Shown: positions 8,230-15,048 of the stretch, one piece after another | Layout of the letters: each line of letters opens with the position of its first letter | Position numbering within the stretch: position 1 is the stretch's first letter | Source: an uncultured Muribaculaceae bacterium | GTDB lineage: Bacteria; Bacteroidota; Bacteroidia; Bacteroidales; Muribaculaceae | NCBI GenBank assembly: GCA_910579995.1 | Contig: CAJTWH010000001.1 | Location: forward strand, 204,884 to 268,883 | Direction: 5' to 3' | Length of the DNA: 64,000 bases | Program-made: the position numbers and the translations under genes | Notes under the pieces: model-generated | Database searches by the model: none | What the model saw: the letters and a program-made list of their open reading frames with translations, nothing else | Told to the model about the DNA's origin: nothing

Positions 8230-9174
8230 ATGGAACGTAAAATCTCACTATCCGATGTCCACGACGCAGTCGTGGAAGCTTATGAAAAGTATAAATCAGT
8301 CAAAGACGGTGCTGTCGATCCTCGCGTGGCTTCCGATGCCAAAGCAGGAACTTTCGGCATAAGCGTCGTGCTTACCGACGGACGGAGTGTCGATAAAGGC
8401 GACGCTGACGCCCTCTTCCCCCTCGGCCCGATTGCAAAACTGCCTCTTTCGGTGGTACTCTTGACTCAGAATACACCCAATCAGCTTGCCAACAAGAAAG
8501 AAGGGTGTGCAGCCGACGACAAACCGTGCTGCTGCCATCATGGCAAAGAGAAAAAAGAACATCTGCCGCTTGGCCGTCATGGTGTGCGTGCTGTGAGCGC
8601 GGTTGTGCCGCAGGGCGATCCCGAAGGAAAATTCGGCGTTATTTCCGACGCTATTGTCGCCCTTGCCAACTCTGAGCCCGCTTTCAGCGACAACCTATAT
8701 AAATATTATCAGTCGCAGGTAGCCGATAATAATATCGTCGACACATATAAAGACAGTGGCTTCCGACTCTACGATGACGTTGCCCAGACGATTGACATCT
8801 ACACACGTCTGCTCTCTCTCGAACTGTCATCGCGACAGCTCGCCACAATCGGTGCTACCGTAGCTGCCGACGGCCGCAACCCTTATTCGGGAGAATATGC
8901 TTTTGATGGCAAGATTGCCGCTTTTGTGGTAGCTCTTATGGCTACTCACGGCAAGCACTTTACAAAGCGTTGGCTTATGGAGACCGGTCTGCCCGCCAAG
9001 AAGAGCTATACCGGCGGTATAGTTGCTATCCTTCCGGGTTTCGGTGCAATAGCAGCATACGCTCCGGAGGTTGATGAGCGTGGCGTGAGCGTCAAAGCGG
9101 CCTCCGCAGTGGCTTATATCGCCAATAAGCTCGGACTCAACGTGTTTGCTTCGGCTCGTGTTGAGGTCGAATAA
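8230..9174 (+). CDS. glutaminase-fold protein with replaced catalytic residues
   Basis: 314 residues aligning end to end with the GlsA glutaminase family (serine beta-lactamase fold): TFGISVVLTDGRSVDKGDAD in the N-terminal part, DIYTRLLSLELSSRQL in the middle, and TGLPAKKSYTGGIVAILPG to NKLGLNVF at the end. Active enzymes have SxxK (SISK in E. coli); here the same ungapped position reads PIAK (67-70), so the serine nucleophile is a proline though the lysine remains. The FINAGA motif becomes VISDAI, and the conserved Tyr after the variable region appears lost. A Cys/His-rich insert (C93, C100-C102, H103, H104) is present. It is probably not a working glutaminase; regulatory, binding or metal-related roles are open. 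Single gene with a strong terminator. Confidence 0.8.
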   Translation: MERKISLSDVHDAVVEAYEKYKSVKDGAVDPRVASDAKAGTFGISVVLTDGRSVDKGDADALFPLGPIAKLPLSVVLLTQNTPNQLANKKEGCAADDKPCCCHHGKEKKEHLPLGRHGVRAVSAVVPQGDPEGKFGVISDAIVALANSEPAFSDNLYKYYQSQVADNNIVDTYKDSGFRLYDDVAQTIDIYTRLLSLELSSRQLATIGATVAADGRNPYSGEYAFDGKIAAFVVALMATHGKHFTKRWLMETGLPAKKSYTGGIVAILPGFGAIAAYAPEVDERGVSVKAASAVAYIANKLGLNVFASARVEVE

Positions 9175-9255
9175 AGATTCATACCCCCATACAATTTCCG
9201 CAAGGAAATTGATTTGCAAGGCCTTTTATGGTTGAATGTTATATACTTCTGAAGT

Positions 9256-9297
9256 GTCGGCCCGGCAGAGCAAGTCTCTGTCGGGCCGACCGTTTTT
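9256..9297 (+). terminator. rho-independent terminator
   Basis: A stem made by GTCGGCCCG and CGGGCCGAC, continued by CAGAG/CTCTG with one mismatch, ends in TTTTT at 9293-9297. It closes the glutaminase-like gene. Confidence 0.85.
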
Positions 9298-9347
9298 GTG
9301 AATTGTCTTTATTTAGGAATTTGGCATAGCCCTCTGCTTTTCGTATC

Positions 9348-9420
9348 GTTGGCCTGCGGCCTTAGATACTCCCGCTCGGCAATGCAAATAAATTTGGCAT
9401 TGCACTCGCTTATTCGTATC
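9348..9420 (-). repeat. 73-bp repeat unit upstream of the first ATPase/nuclease gene
   Basis: Reverse complement of the tandem unit at 22071-22143, with one mismatch that I can find in 73 bases. A further fragment (CGTATC, 9342-9347) looks like the end of a preceding unit. The unit contains an internal inverted repeat GCAATGC/GCATTGC. Its right end supplies the -33 box and the first half of the -7 box of the downstream gene. Confidence 0.85.
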
Positions 9421-9424
9421 TTTG
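9393..9424 (+). promoter_or_regulatory. promoter of ATPase/nuclease copy 1, formed at the repeat edge
   Basis: TTTG at 9393-9396, 20 bases, then TATCTTTG at 9417-9424: a full match to the Bacteroidetes consensus. Expected transcription start near 9430, only about 12 bases before the ATG at 9442. The same arrangement precedes copy 2. Confidence 0.75.
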
Positions 9425-9441
9425 CAGGTAAATAGTTGTTT

Positions 9442-11004
9442 ATGGCTCAGATATTATATCCCATCGGTATTCAGTCTTTCCCGGAAATAAGGGAAAAAGA
9501 TTGGTTGTATGTTGATAAGACAGAATATATCTATCAACTTGTAACCCAAGCTAAATATGTATTCCTGAGCCGGCCGAGAAGGTTTGGCAAGTCGCTGCTG
9601 ATCTCTACCATCGAGGAATATTTCAAAGGACGGCGCGAGCTCTTCGAGGGGCTCGCAATCAGCAAGCACGAGTGCGACTGGACCGAGCACCCCGTGCTTC
9701 ATCTCGACCTGTCGGGGTGCCCGTCAGAGAGTCCTACGGGTTTGTATGAGATTTTGGATGATTTCCTGACCCGCTGGGAAACTCAATATGCGATAGCGAC
9801 AGATAAATCCATCTCAGCAGGACTACGGTTTAAAGGAATCATACTTAAGGCACACCGGCAGACCGGCAAACGCGTGGCGATTCTTGTAGATGAGTACGAC
9901 AAACCGCTCTTACAGACAGTTGACAAACCTGATCTTCAGGAGAAATACCGCGACACACTGAAGTCTTTCTACAGCAATCTCAAGAGTCAGGACGAGCATA
10001 TACGCTTTGCCATGCTCACGGGTGTGACCAAGTTCGGGCACCTGAGTATTTTCAGCGACCTCAACAATCTCAAAGACATTTCTATGGATAGTGCCTACAG
10101 CGCTATCTGCGGAATATCAGAGGACGAGCTGCACCAATATTTTCATGAAAGTGTCACCGAGTTTGCCGAGGCAACAGGCGATACTGTCGAAAACATATAC
10201 GCCAAGCTGAAAGTCAACTACGACGGCTACCATTTCGCCCCGTTGAAGAGCGAGGAGGTCTACAATCCGTTCAGTGTGCTCAATTGCCTGAGCTCTAAAT
10301 GGTTCCGCGACTATTGGTTCAGCACCGGCACCCCCGACTTCCTCATCAAAATGCTGCGCGCGGGCGACCTGTCGCTGCAGGACCTCAATGAATACAATAT
10401 CAGCCTCTCCCGGCTCACCAATGTGTCGTACGACCTGAGCAATCCTATACCGGTGCTGTATCAGACCGGCTATCTCACCATAAAGAGCTACGACCGCGAG
10501 TTTGACGACGTGGTGCTCGGCTATCCCAACGCGGAGGTCAAGAAAGGCTTCTACGACCAGCTCCTGCCCATCTACGCCAATATCGACAGCAAGAGCAGCC
10601 GCTTCGACATCCGCTATTTCGTGACCGACATCCGCCAAGGCCGTGCCGAGGAATTCATGCTGCGTCTGCAGAGCCTCTTCTCGGGCTTCCCCTACGACAG
10701 TTTTGACCTCAAGGCCCTCGAACGCCACTATCAGGACATCATCTTCATAATCATGACGCTTATGGGCTTCTACACCCGTGTCGAATACAAGACCGCCGCC
10801 GGGCGTATCGACATGGTGATAGAGACAGCGGACTACATCTACGTGTTCGAGTTCAAGATGGACCGCACCGCCCGCGAGGCCCTCGACCAGATCAACACCA
10901 AAGACTACCTGCTGCCCTTCAAGTCCGACGGCCGCCAAGTCATAAAAATCGGCGCAAACTTCTCCTCCAAGCTCCGCTCAATCGAAGACTGGCTGATCGA
11001 ATAG
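9442..11004 (+). CDS. AAA-ATPase-like / PD-(D/E)XK nuclease family protein, copy 1
   Basis: 520 residues. N-terminal AAA-ATPase-like domain (PF09820 type): Walker A region SRPRRFGKSLLIST near residue 45, Walker B VAILVDEYDKPLL near 150, sensor-like AMLTGVTKFGHLS near 195. C-terminal PD-(D/E)XK nuclease-like domain (PF08011 type) with the Asp of GRIDMVIE and the ExK of YVFEFKMD. The family is multi-copy in Bacteroidetes, and its function is not established. A near-duplicate lies inverted at 20412-21974; the two appear identical at DNA level except for bases 9720-9964. An in-frame TTG sits 6 bases upstream, but the ATG at 9442 is preferred. No neighbour shares its transcript. Confidence 0.85.
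   Translation: MAQILYPIGIQSFPEIREKDWLYVDKTEYIYQLVTQAKYVFLSRPRRFGKSLLISTIEEYFKGRRELFEGLAISKHECDWTEHPVLHLDLSGCPSESPTGLYEILDDFLTRWETQYAIATDKSISAGLRFKGIILKAHRQTGKRVAILVDEYDKPLLQTVDKPDLQEKYRDTLKSFYSNLKSQDEHIRFAMLTGVTKFGHLSIFSDLNNLKDISMDSAYSAICGISEDELHQYFHESVTEFAEATGDTVENIYAKLKVNYDGYHFAPLKSEEVYNPFSVLNCLSSKWFRDYWFSTGTPDFLIKMLRAGDLSLQDLNEYNISLSRLTNVSYDLSNPIPVLYQTGYLTIKSYDREFDDVVLGYPNAEVKKGFYDQLLPIYANIDSKSSRFDIRYFVTDIRQGRAEEFMLRLQSLFSGFPYDSFDLKALERHYQDIIFIIMTLMGFYTRVEYKTAAGRIDMVIETADYIYVFEFKMDRTAREALDQINTKDYLLPFKSDGRQVIKIGANFSSKLRSIEDWLIE
9720..9964 (+). other. divergent internal block of copy 1
   Basis: This 245-base block, covering the Walker B region, differs strongly from the matching block in copy 2 (21452-21696), including at silent positions. 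The same-frame DNA on both sides appears identical between copies. Block length is equal in both, so the frame is kept. Confidence 0.8.
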
Positions 11005-11054
11005 CCCAAAAAGAACTCAGCAACAAAAAAAATTGAAAAAAGTTCACGAAAAAT

Positions 11055-11085
11055 TTTGCAGATTCGAAAAAAGGTCGTAACTTTG
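11055..11085 (+). promoter_or_regulatory. promoter of the tRNA-Arg pair
   Basis: TTTG at 11055-11058, 19 bases, then TAACTTTG at 11078-11085. This is a complete Bacteroidetes-type promoter 22 bases before the first tRNA. Confidence 0.75.
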
Positions 11086-11107
11086 CACTCGCAAACAACA
11101 AAGGTTT

Positions 11108-11181
11108 GGCGCATTAGCTCAACTGAATAGAGCATCTGACTACGGATCAGAAGGTTACAGGTTTGAATCCTGTATGCGTCA
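11108..11181 (+). tRNA. tRNA-Arg (anticodon ACG), first copy
   Basis: Acceptor stem GGCGCAT pairs with ATGCGTC (one G-T), discriminator A at 11181. The D arm is GCTC/GAGC, the anticodon arm TCTGA/TCAGA around CTACGGA (anticodon ACG), and the T arm ACAGG/CCTGT around TTTGAAT. CCA is not encoded. It reads CGN arginine codons after A34-to-inosine editing. Confidence 0.95.
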
Positions 11182-11225
11182 CGAAATTTTTGGTTTCATT
11201 TCATAATTAGTAGTAGTTTATTGAA

Positions 11226-11299
11226 GGCGCATTAGCTCAACTGAATAGAGCATCTGACTACGGATCAGAAGGTTACAGGTTTGAATCCTGTATGCGTCA
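11226..11299 (+). tRNA. tRNA-Arg (anticodon ACG), second copy
   Basis: Base-for-base identical to the copy at 11108-11181 and separated from it by 44 bases. Same arms and anticodon ACG, no encoded CCA. It is followed immediately by a terminator hairpin. Confidence 0.95.
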
Positions 11300-11303
11300 C
11301 AAA

Positions 11304-11339
11304 AGAGCATCTCGGTTTAACGGCCTCGATGCTCTTTTT
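11304..11339 (+). terminator. terminator of the tRNA pair
   Basis: AGAGCATC and GATGCTCT form the stem, followed by a T run ending at 11339. It sits 5 bases after the second tRNA. Confidence 0.8.
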
Positions 11340-11375
11340 GTTGCAATATATGGCAATTATTTACGTTTATTGTAT

Positions 11376-12014
11376 ATGCGCATAATAATCTCCCTCATAT
11401 TATTGATATTTGCCTCAGCCATAGCCGAAGCCGCCGACCCTGCAGCCATGCGCGCATTGGCGGAATCGACCCCAAGCGTGCAGAGAAATCCCTATCGGGG
11501 ATATTCTTGGCGTGTAGACGAGGAAGGTGATACCGTGCTGGTGGTATTTCTTCGCGAACTCACGGTGTATCCGCCGATGAAGTTCAAGAACAAAAAGCAG
11601 GAGGAATATTTCTGGCGTACGGTGAGAGATGTCAAATTGACCTTGCCCTACGCTAAGCTCATAGCAGAAACTTTAGTGGAAACCTACGAATATCTTGAGA
11701 CATTCGATACTCAGAAAGAACGCGAAGCATACCTCAAGAGTATGGAGAAAGCTCTTTTCGAGCAATATAAACCGGTGCTCAAGCGCTTTTCAAAACGGCA
11801 GGCCAAAGTGCTCATAAAACTTATCCAACGAGAGACCCACCAATCAAGCTATGATATTGTAAAAGCCTTTTTAGGCTCGTTCCGAGCCACTTTCTGGCAA
11901 GGTTTCGGCAAACTCTTCGGAGTGAGCCTCAAGAGCAGCTTCAATCCGCGGGACAATAAAGAAGATGCGACTCTCGACCGCATTGCCCGCTGTGTAGAAC
12001 AAGGGACGCTATGA
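11376..12014 (+). CDS. DUF4294 family secreted protein
   Basis: 212 residues of unknown function, belonging to a Bacteroidetes-wide family (DUF4294) usually found beside xerD, as here. The start at 11376 gives a signal peptide (MRIIISLILLIFASAIAEA). An upstream in-frame start near 11292 would run through the end of the tRNA gene and its terminator and is rejected. The core has WRVDEEGDTVLVVFLRE and EEYFWRTVRDVKLTLPYA, then an alpha-helical Lys/Glu-rich tail with KVLIKLIQRETHQSSYDIVK. The stop overlaps the xerD start as ATGA, so the two are co-translated. Confidence 0.85.
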   Translation: MRIIISLILLIFASAIAEAADPAAMRALAESTPSVQRNPYRGYSWRVDEEGDTVLVVFLRELTVYPPMKFKNKKQEEYFWRTVRDVKLTLPYAKLIAETLVETYEYLETFDTQKEREAYLKSMEKALFEQYKPVLKRFSKRQAKVLIKLIQRETHQSSYDIVKAFLGSFRATFWQGFGKLFGVSLKSSFNPRDNKEDATLDRIARCVEQGTL

Positions 12015-12916
12015 ATCCTGCTTTTGAATCTACGCTAAAGCATTATTTGGCCTATCTGCTGCTCGAACGCGGTCTGAGCGAGAATACCCGAACAGCCTAC
12101 TGTATGGATGTAGAACGTTTTGCGGCATGGCTTTCGCCCGAGGTAGCTCCTGTAGATGTCACACGCGAACATCTCGAGAATTTCATCTACCAACTCCATG
12201 AAGCCGGCATTGCACCGCGCTCACAGGCCCGTATAATTTCGGGCTTGAAATCATTTTTCCGTTATCTTACTGTAGACAACATTCGCCCGGACGATCCTAT
12301 GGCACTCATAGAGGCTCCGTCGATAGGCCGACATTTGCCCGAGGTGCTGACTGTAGAGGAAATTGATGCGATGGTCGAAGCTATCGATCTACTCGAACCT
12401 TTGGGGCGGCGCAACCGCGCCATAATAGAGACTCTCTACGGCTCCGGCTTACGCGTGAGTGAACTATGCACTCTCGAGCGTCGCCGCGTATTTCTTGACG
12501 ATGGATTCCTCACTGTTACCGGCAAGGGCAGCAAAGAGCGCATGGTACCTATGAGCGATACTGCCATAGAGCAGATACGCCTGTATCTGAAACATCAGGA
12601 CGAGATAGGAGCACCGATAAAACCGGGAGAGGAAGACTACCTGTTCCATAACCGACGCGGCGCACATCTCACACGCGTGATGATATTCTATATCGTGCGC
12701 GACCTTGCCGAGAAAGCCGGCATACGCAAGACTATCTCGCCTCACACTCTCAGGCATTCATTTGCAACACACCTGCTCGAGGGAGGCGCGAATCTGCGTG
12801 CCATACAGCAAATGCTCGGACATGAAAGCATTGCCACAACCGAAATTTACCTCCACCTCGACACAACTTTGCTGCGCGAGGAGATTTTATGTCATCACCC
12901 GCGCAACCGCCGCTGA
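12011..12916 (+). CDS. xerD: tyrosine recombinase XerD
   Basis: Site-specific recombinase resolving chromosome dimers at dif with XerC. 301 residues with the N-terminal SAM-like DNA-binding domain (YLAYLLLERGLSENTRTAY) and a catalytic domain holding every active-site residue: Arg in YGSGLRVSEL, Lys in TGKGSKER, HxxR in HTLRHSFATHLLEGG, His in LGHES and Tyr in TEIYLH. Size, motifs and pairing with DUF4294 fit chromosomal XerD rather than an integrase of a mobile element. Its last 22 bases overlap the end of the convergent MATE gene. Confidence 0.93.
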   Translation: MNPAFESTLKHYLAYLLLERGLSENTRTAYCMDVERFAAWLSPEVAPVDVTREHLENFIYQLHEAGIAPRSQARIISGLKSFFRYLTVDNIRPDDPMALIEAPSIGRHLPEVLTVEEIDAMVEAIDLLEPLGRRNRAIIETLYGSGLRVSELCTLERRRVFLDDGFLTVTGKGSKERMVPMSDTAIEQIRLYLKHQDEIGAPIKPGEEDYLFHNRRGAHLTRVMIFYIVRDLAEKAGIRKTISPHTLRHSFATHLLEGGANLRAIQQMLGHESIATTEIYLHLDTTLLREEILCHHPRNRR

Positions 12917-14217
12917 GTGGCACGCAGGAAAAAGATGAGATACAGCACGGCCGCCAACATAAGGCACACCGAGAAACTCAGCACAATGCCGTAAAGCCCC
13001 ATCCCACAGGGGAATGCCATCAACCACGTAACCGGCAAACCCACCACCACATAGCTCACGAAGGCAATATAGAGCATTGGCATGACATGCGAGGTGCCGC
13101 GCAGAGCATTGGCAAAGGTTATCTGCGTGGCGTCGCCGGCCTGATACAAGGCCATAGGGACAAGTAGGGTCACTGCAAGCGATATCACAGCCTCATCGTT
13201 GGTAAACACTCCCATTATCACATCGCCCCCGAAGAGGAAAAGACAGCACACCAGCGCCATGGTGACGAGCATGATATGATATCCGCACCATGCACAGCGT
13301 CTCATCGCCGCGTTATCGCCTTTGCCGGCGGCATGGCTTATATCAATAGCCATCGCTGCCCCGAGACTATAGTAAATGCAGAACCCGAACATGCCGCTTA
13401 TCACAACAATCTGGAAGGCTGCAAGGGAGATAGCTCCAAGCCATCCTGCAAAAATCGCTGCGCCGGAAAATGCCGCGGTCTCAAAGGTCATCTGCATAGA
13501 CACTGGAAAACCGGTTGTTATGATAGTGCCGGTCTCGCCCTCCCGCGCGCGGCCTTTGAAGAATCCCGGAAGATAGTCCTTGGCAAACGGAGCCTTGAAA
13601 AAGAATAGGGCAAGCACTATTGCACAGATTATTCGCGAACCGAGCGTACTGAAACCGGCTCCAAGAAGACCGAGTTCGGGAGCACCCCAATGTCCGTAGA
13701 TAAAAGCATAGTTGCCGATTATGTTCAAGCCGTTGGCCGAGAGTACTATCCATGTTGGCAGACCTGTGCGGCCTATTGCGAAGCTCCATTGCGACAGCAC
13801 ATTGAACGCAGACACGAAAAGCATCCCCGACAGTACTGTGAGATAATAGGGACGGATGAGAGGCAGCAGGTGCTCGGGCTGCCCCAGTCGGTCGATATTG
13901 AAATAAAGAGCCACCATAAGCGCCATCACAAGAATGGTGAAGACAGTGTTTACTATAAGACCCAAGCGTACCGTGCGCCCGATTCGCTCATTGTCGGAGC
14001 GCACATACATCGCGCCGATCAGAGGCGTGAGGCCGTAGGTGAAGCCCAACACAGCCATGATGGCCACATTGAATGTATTGTTGACAAAAGAGGCCGAAGC
14101 GAGGGCGTCGGTAGAATAATGCCCCACCATTATATTGTCGGCAAAACTGACAGCGATATTTCCCAATTGGCCGAGCAACAGGGGAAAAGCGAGCTTGAGG
14201 ATTGACTTGTAGTACAT
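12895..14217 (-). CDS. MATE family efflux transporter
   Basis: About 440 residues with twelve hydrophobic segments in two repeats. The start MYYKSILKLAFPLLLGQLG leads into the family signature VSFADNIMVGHYSTDALAS. These are cation-driven exporters of drugs or metabolites. The frame is open 15 codons further up (14262), but that would run through the terminator hairpin of the preceding gene at 14244-14273, so 14217 is preferred. The gene converges with xerD, and the two overlap by 22 bases. Substrate unknown. Confidence 0.88.
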   Translation of the reverse strand: MYYKSILKLAFPLLLGQLGNIAVSFADNIMVGHYSTDALASASFVNNTFNVAIMAVLGFTYGLTPLIGAMYVRSDNERIGRTVRLGLIVNTVFTILVMALMVALYFNIDRLGQPEHLLPLIRPYYLTVLSGMLFVSAFNVLSQWSFAIGRTGLPTWIVLSANGLNIIGNYAFIYGHWGAPELGLLGAGFSTLGSRIICAIVLALFFFKAPFAKDYLPGFFKGRAREGETGTIITTGFPVSMQMTFETAAFSGAAIFAGWLGAISLAAFQIVVISGMFGFCIYYSLGAAMAIDISHAAGKGDNAAMRRCAWCGYHIMLVTMALVCCLFLFGGDVIMGVFTNDEAVISLAVTLLVPMALYQAGDATQITFANALRGTSHVMPMLYIAFVSYVVVGLPVTWLMAFPCGMGLYGIVLSFSVCLMLAAVLYLIFFLRATQRRLRG

Positions 14218-14243
14218 GTAGAGATGGCGCGGTGGCAAAACAA

Positions 14244-14273
14244 GGAATGGGAAATCATTCAATTTCCCATTCC
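14244..14273 (-). terminator. terminator of the Bax inhibitor-1 gene
   Basis: Perfect 12-base arms GGAATGGGAAAT and ATTTCCCATTCC with a 6-base loop, followed on the minus strand by a T-rich stretch. It lies 25 bases past the stop of the gene at 14299. Confidence 0.75.
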
Positions 14274-14298
14274 GTAAAGTATTTCGTTACTGTAATTA

Positions 14299-15021
14299 TC
14301 AGTCTCTGTTTCCGAAGATACGGAGCAGGTAGAGGAAGAGATTGATGAAGTCAAGATAGAGCGAGAGGGCTCCAAGTGTGGCAAGGCGGCCTACTGAATC
14401 CTGCGGAGCTGCCTGTGCCATGGTTTTGATCTGCTGAGTGTCCCATGCGGTGAGGCCGATGAAAATCAGCACACCTACGATAGAGATTGCCCAGTCAAGG
14501 CCGGAGCTGTGCAAGAACATGTTTACAAGCGAAGCTATGATAAGTCCGATCAGGGCCATGATAAGATATGACCCTATCTTAGAGAGGTCTTGACTTGTGA
14601 AATAGCCATATACGCTCATGGCGCCGAAAGTGCCGGCCGTGATGAAGAAGGTCTTCACAATGGCTGTCGGGCTGTATACTACAAATATAGAGCTGAGCAT
14701 TAAGCCATTGATGATGGCAAAGAGATAGAAGAGACCTGAAGCGACTGCGGTGCTCATCTTGTTGATACCGGATGAGATACCGATTACAAGACCGAACTCT
14801 GCTATGATGAGCACCCACATGAGCCATGAGTGATACATCATATACTCAAGAAAACCGTTGCCGCTGCAGAAGAGAGCTGTAAAGGCAGTGACGACAAGTG
14901 CAAGCGTCATCTTGAGATAGACGCGCTTCATGGTAGAGCTCACAGTGCTTACCAGACTGCGACCGTTGTCGAGGGGTGTGAAACCGTAGCGGTCGTTACC
15001 CTGATACTGATTGTTAAACAT
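14299..15021 (-). CDS. Bax inhibitor-1/YccA family membrane protein
   Basis: 240 residues with seven hydrophobic segments after a short polar N-terminus, the usual topology of the BI-1 (TMBIM) family. Near the C-terminus IFIGLTAWDTQQIKTMA carries the conserved Asp, and the protein ends LSLYLDFINLFLYLLRIFG, a hallmark of bacterial members. Bacterial BI-1 proteins act as pH-sensitive calcium leak channels or membrane-protease partners; the role here is not known. It follows argS by 27 bases and ends at a strong terminator. Confidence 0.9.
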   Translation of the reverse strand: MFNNQYQGNDRYGFTPLDNGRSLVSTVSSTMKRVYLKMTLALVVTAFTALFCSGNGFLEYMMYHSWLMWVLIIAEFGLVIGISSGINKMSTAVASGLFYLFAIINGLMLSSIFVVYSPTAIVKTFFITAGTFGAMSVYGYFTSQDLSKIGSYLIMALIGLIIASLVNMFLHSSGLDWAISIVGVLIFIGLTAWDTQQIKTMAQAAPQDSVGRLATLGALSLYLDFINLFLYLLRIFGNRD

Positions 15022-15048
15022 AATTCTTATTTTTTTGAAGAGTGAGTA

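Noticed and set aside
10117..10938. 273-codon frame antisense to ATPase/nuclease copy 1, repeated at 20478-21299
   Set aside because: Shadow frame of a real gene; its exact duplication only reflects the identity of the two copies. It is useful as evidence of DNA identity but not as a gene.
11292..11375. upstream extension of the DUF4294 gene
   Set aside because: It would begin inside the tRNA-Arg gene and cross its terminator; the ATG at 11376 starts a signal peptide.
12011..12916. XerD-like gene as a mobile-element integrase
   Set aside because: Standard XerD length and motifs, coupling to DUF4294, and no attachment-site duplication or cargo; the nearby tRNA-Arg genes show no partial 3' copy.
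14218..14262. longer N-terminus for the MATE gene
   Set aside because: The extra codons fall in the terminator hairpin of the preceding gene and do not resemble MATE N-termini.
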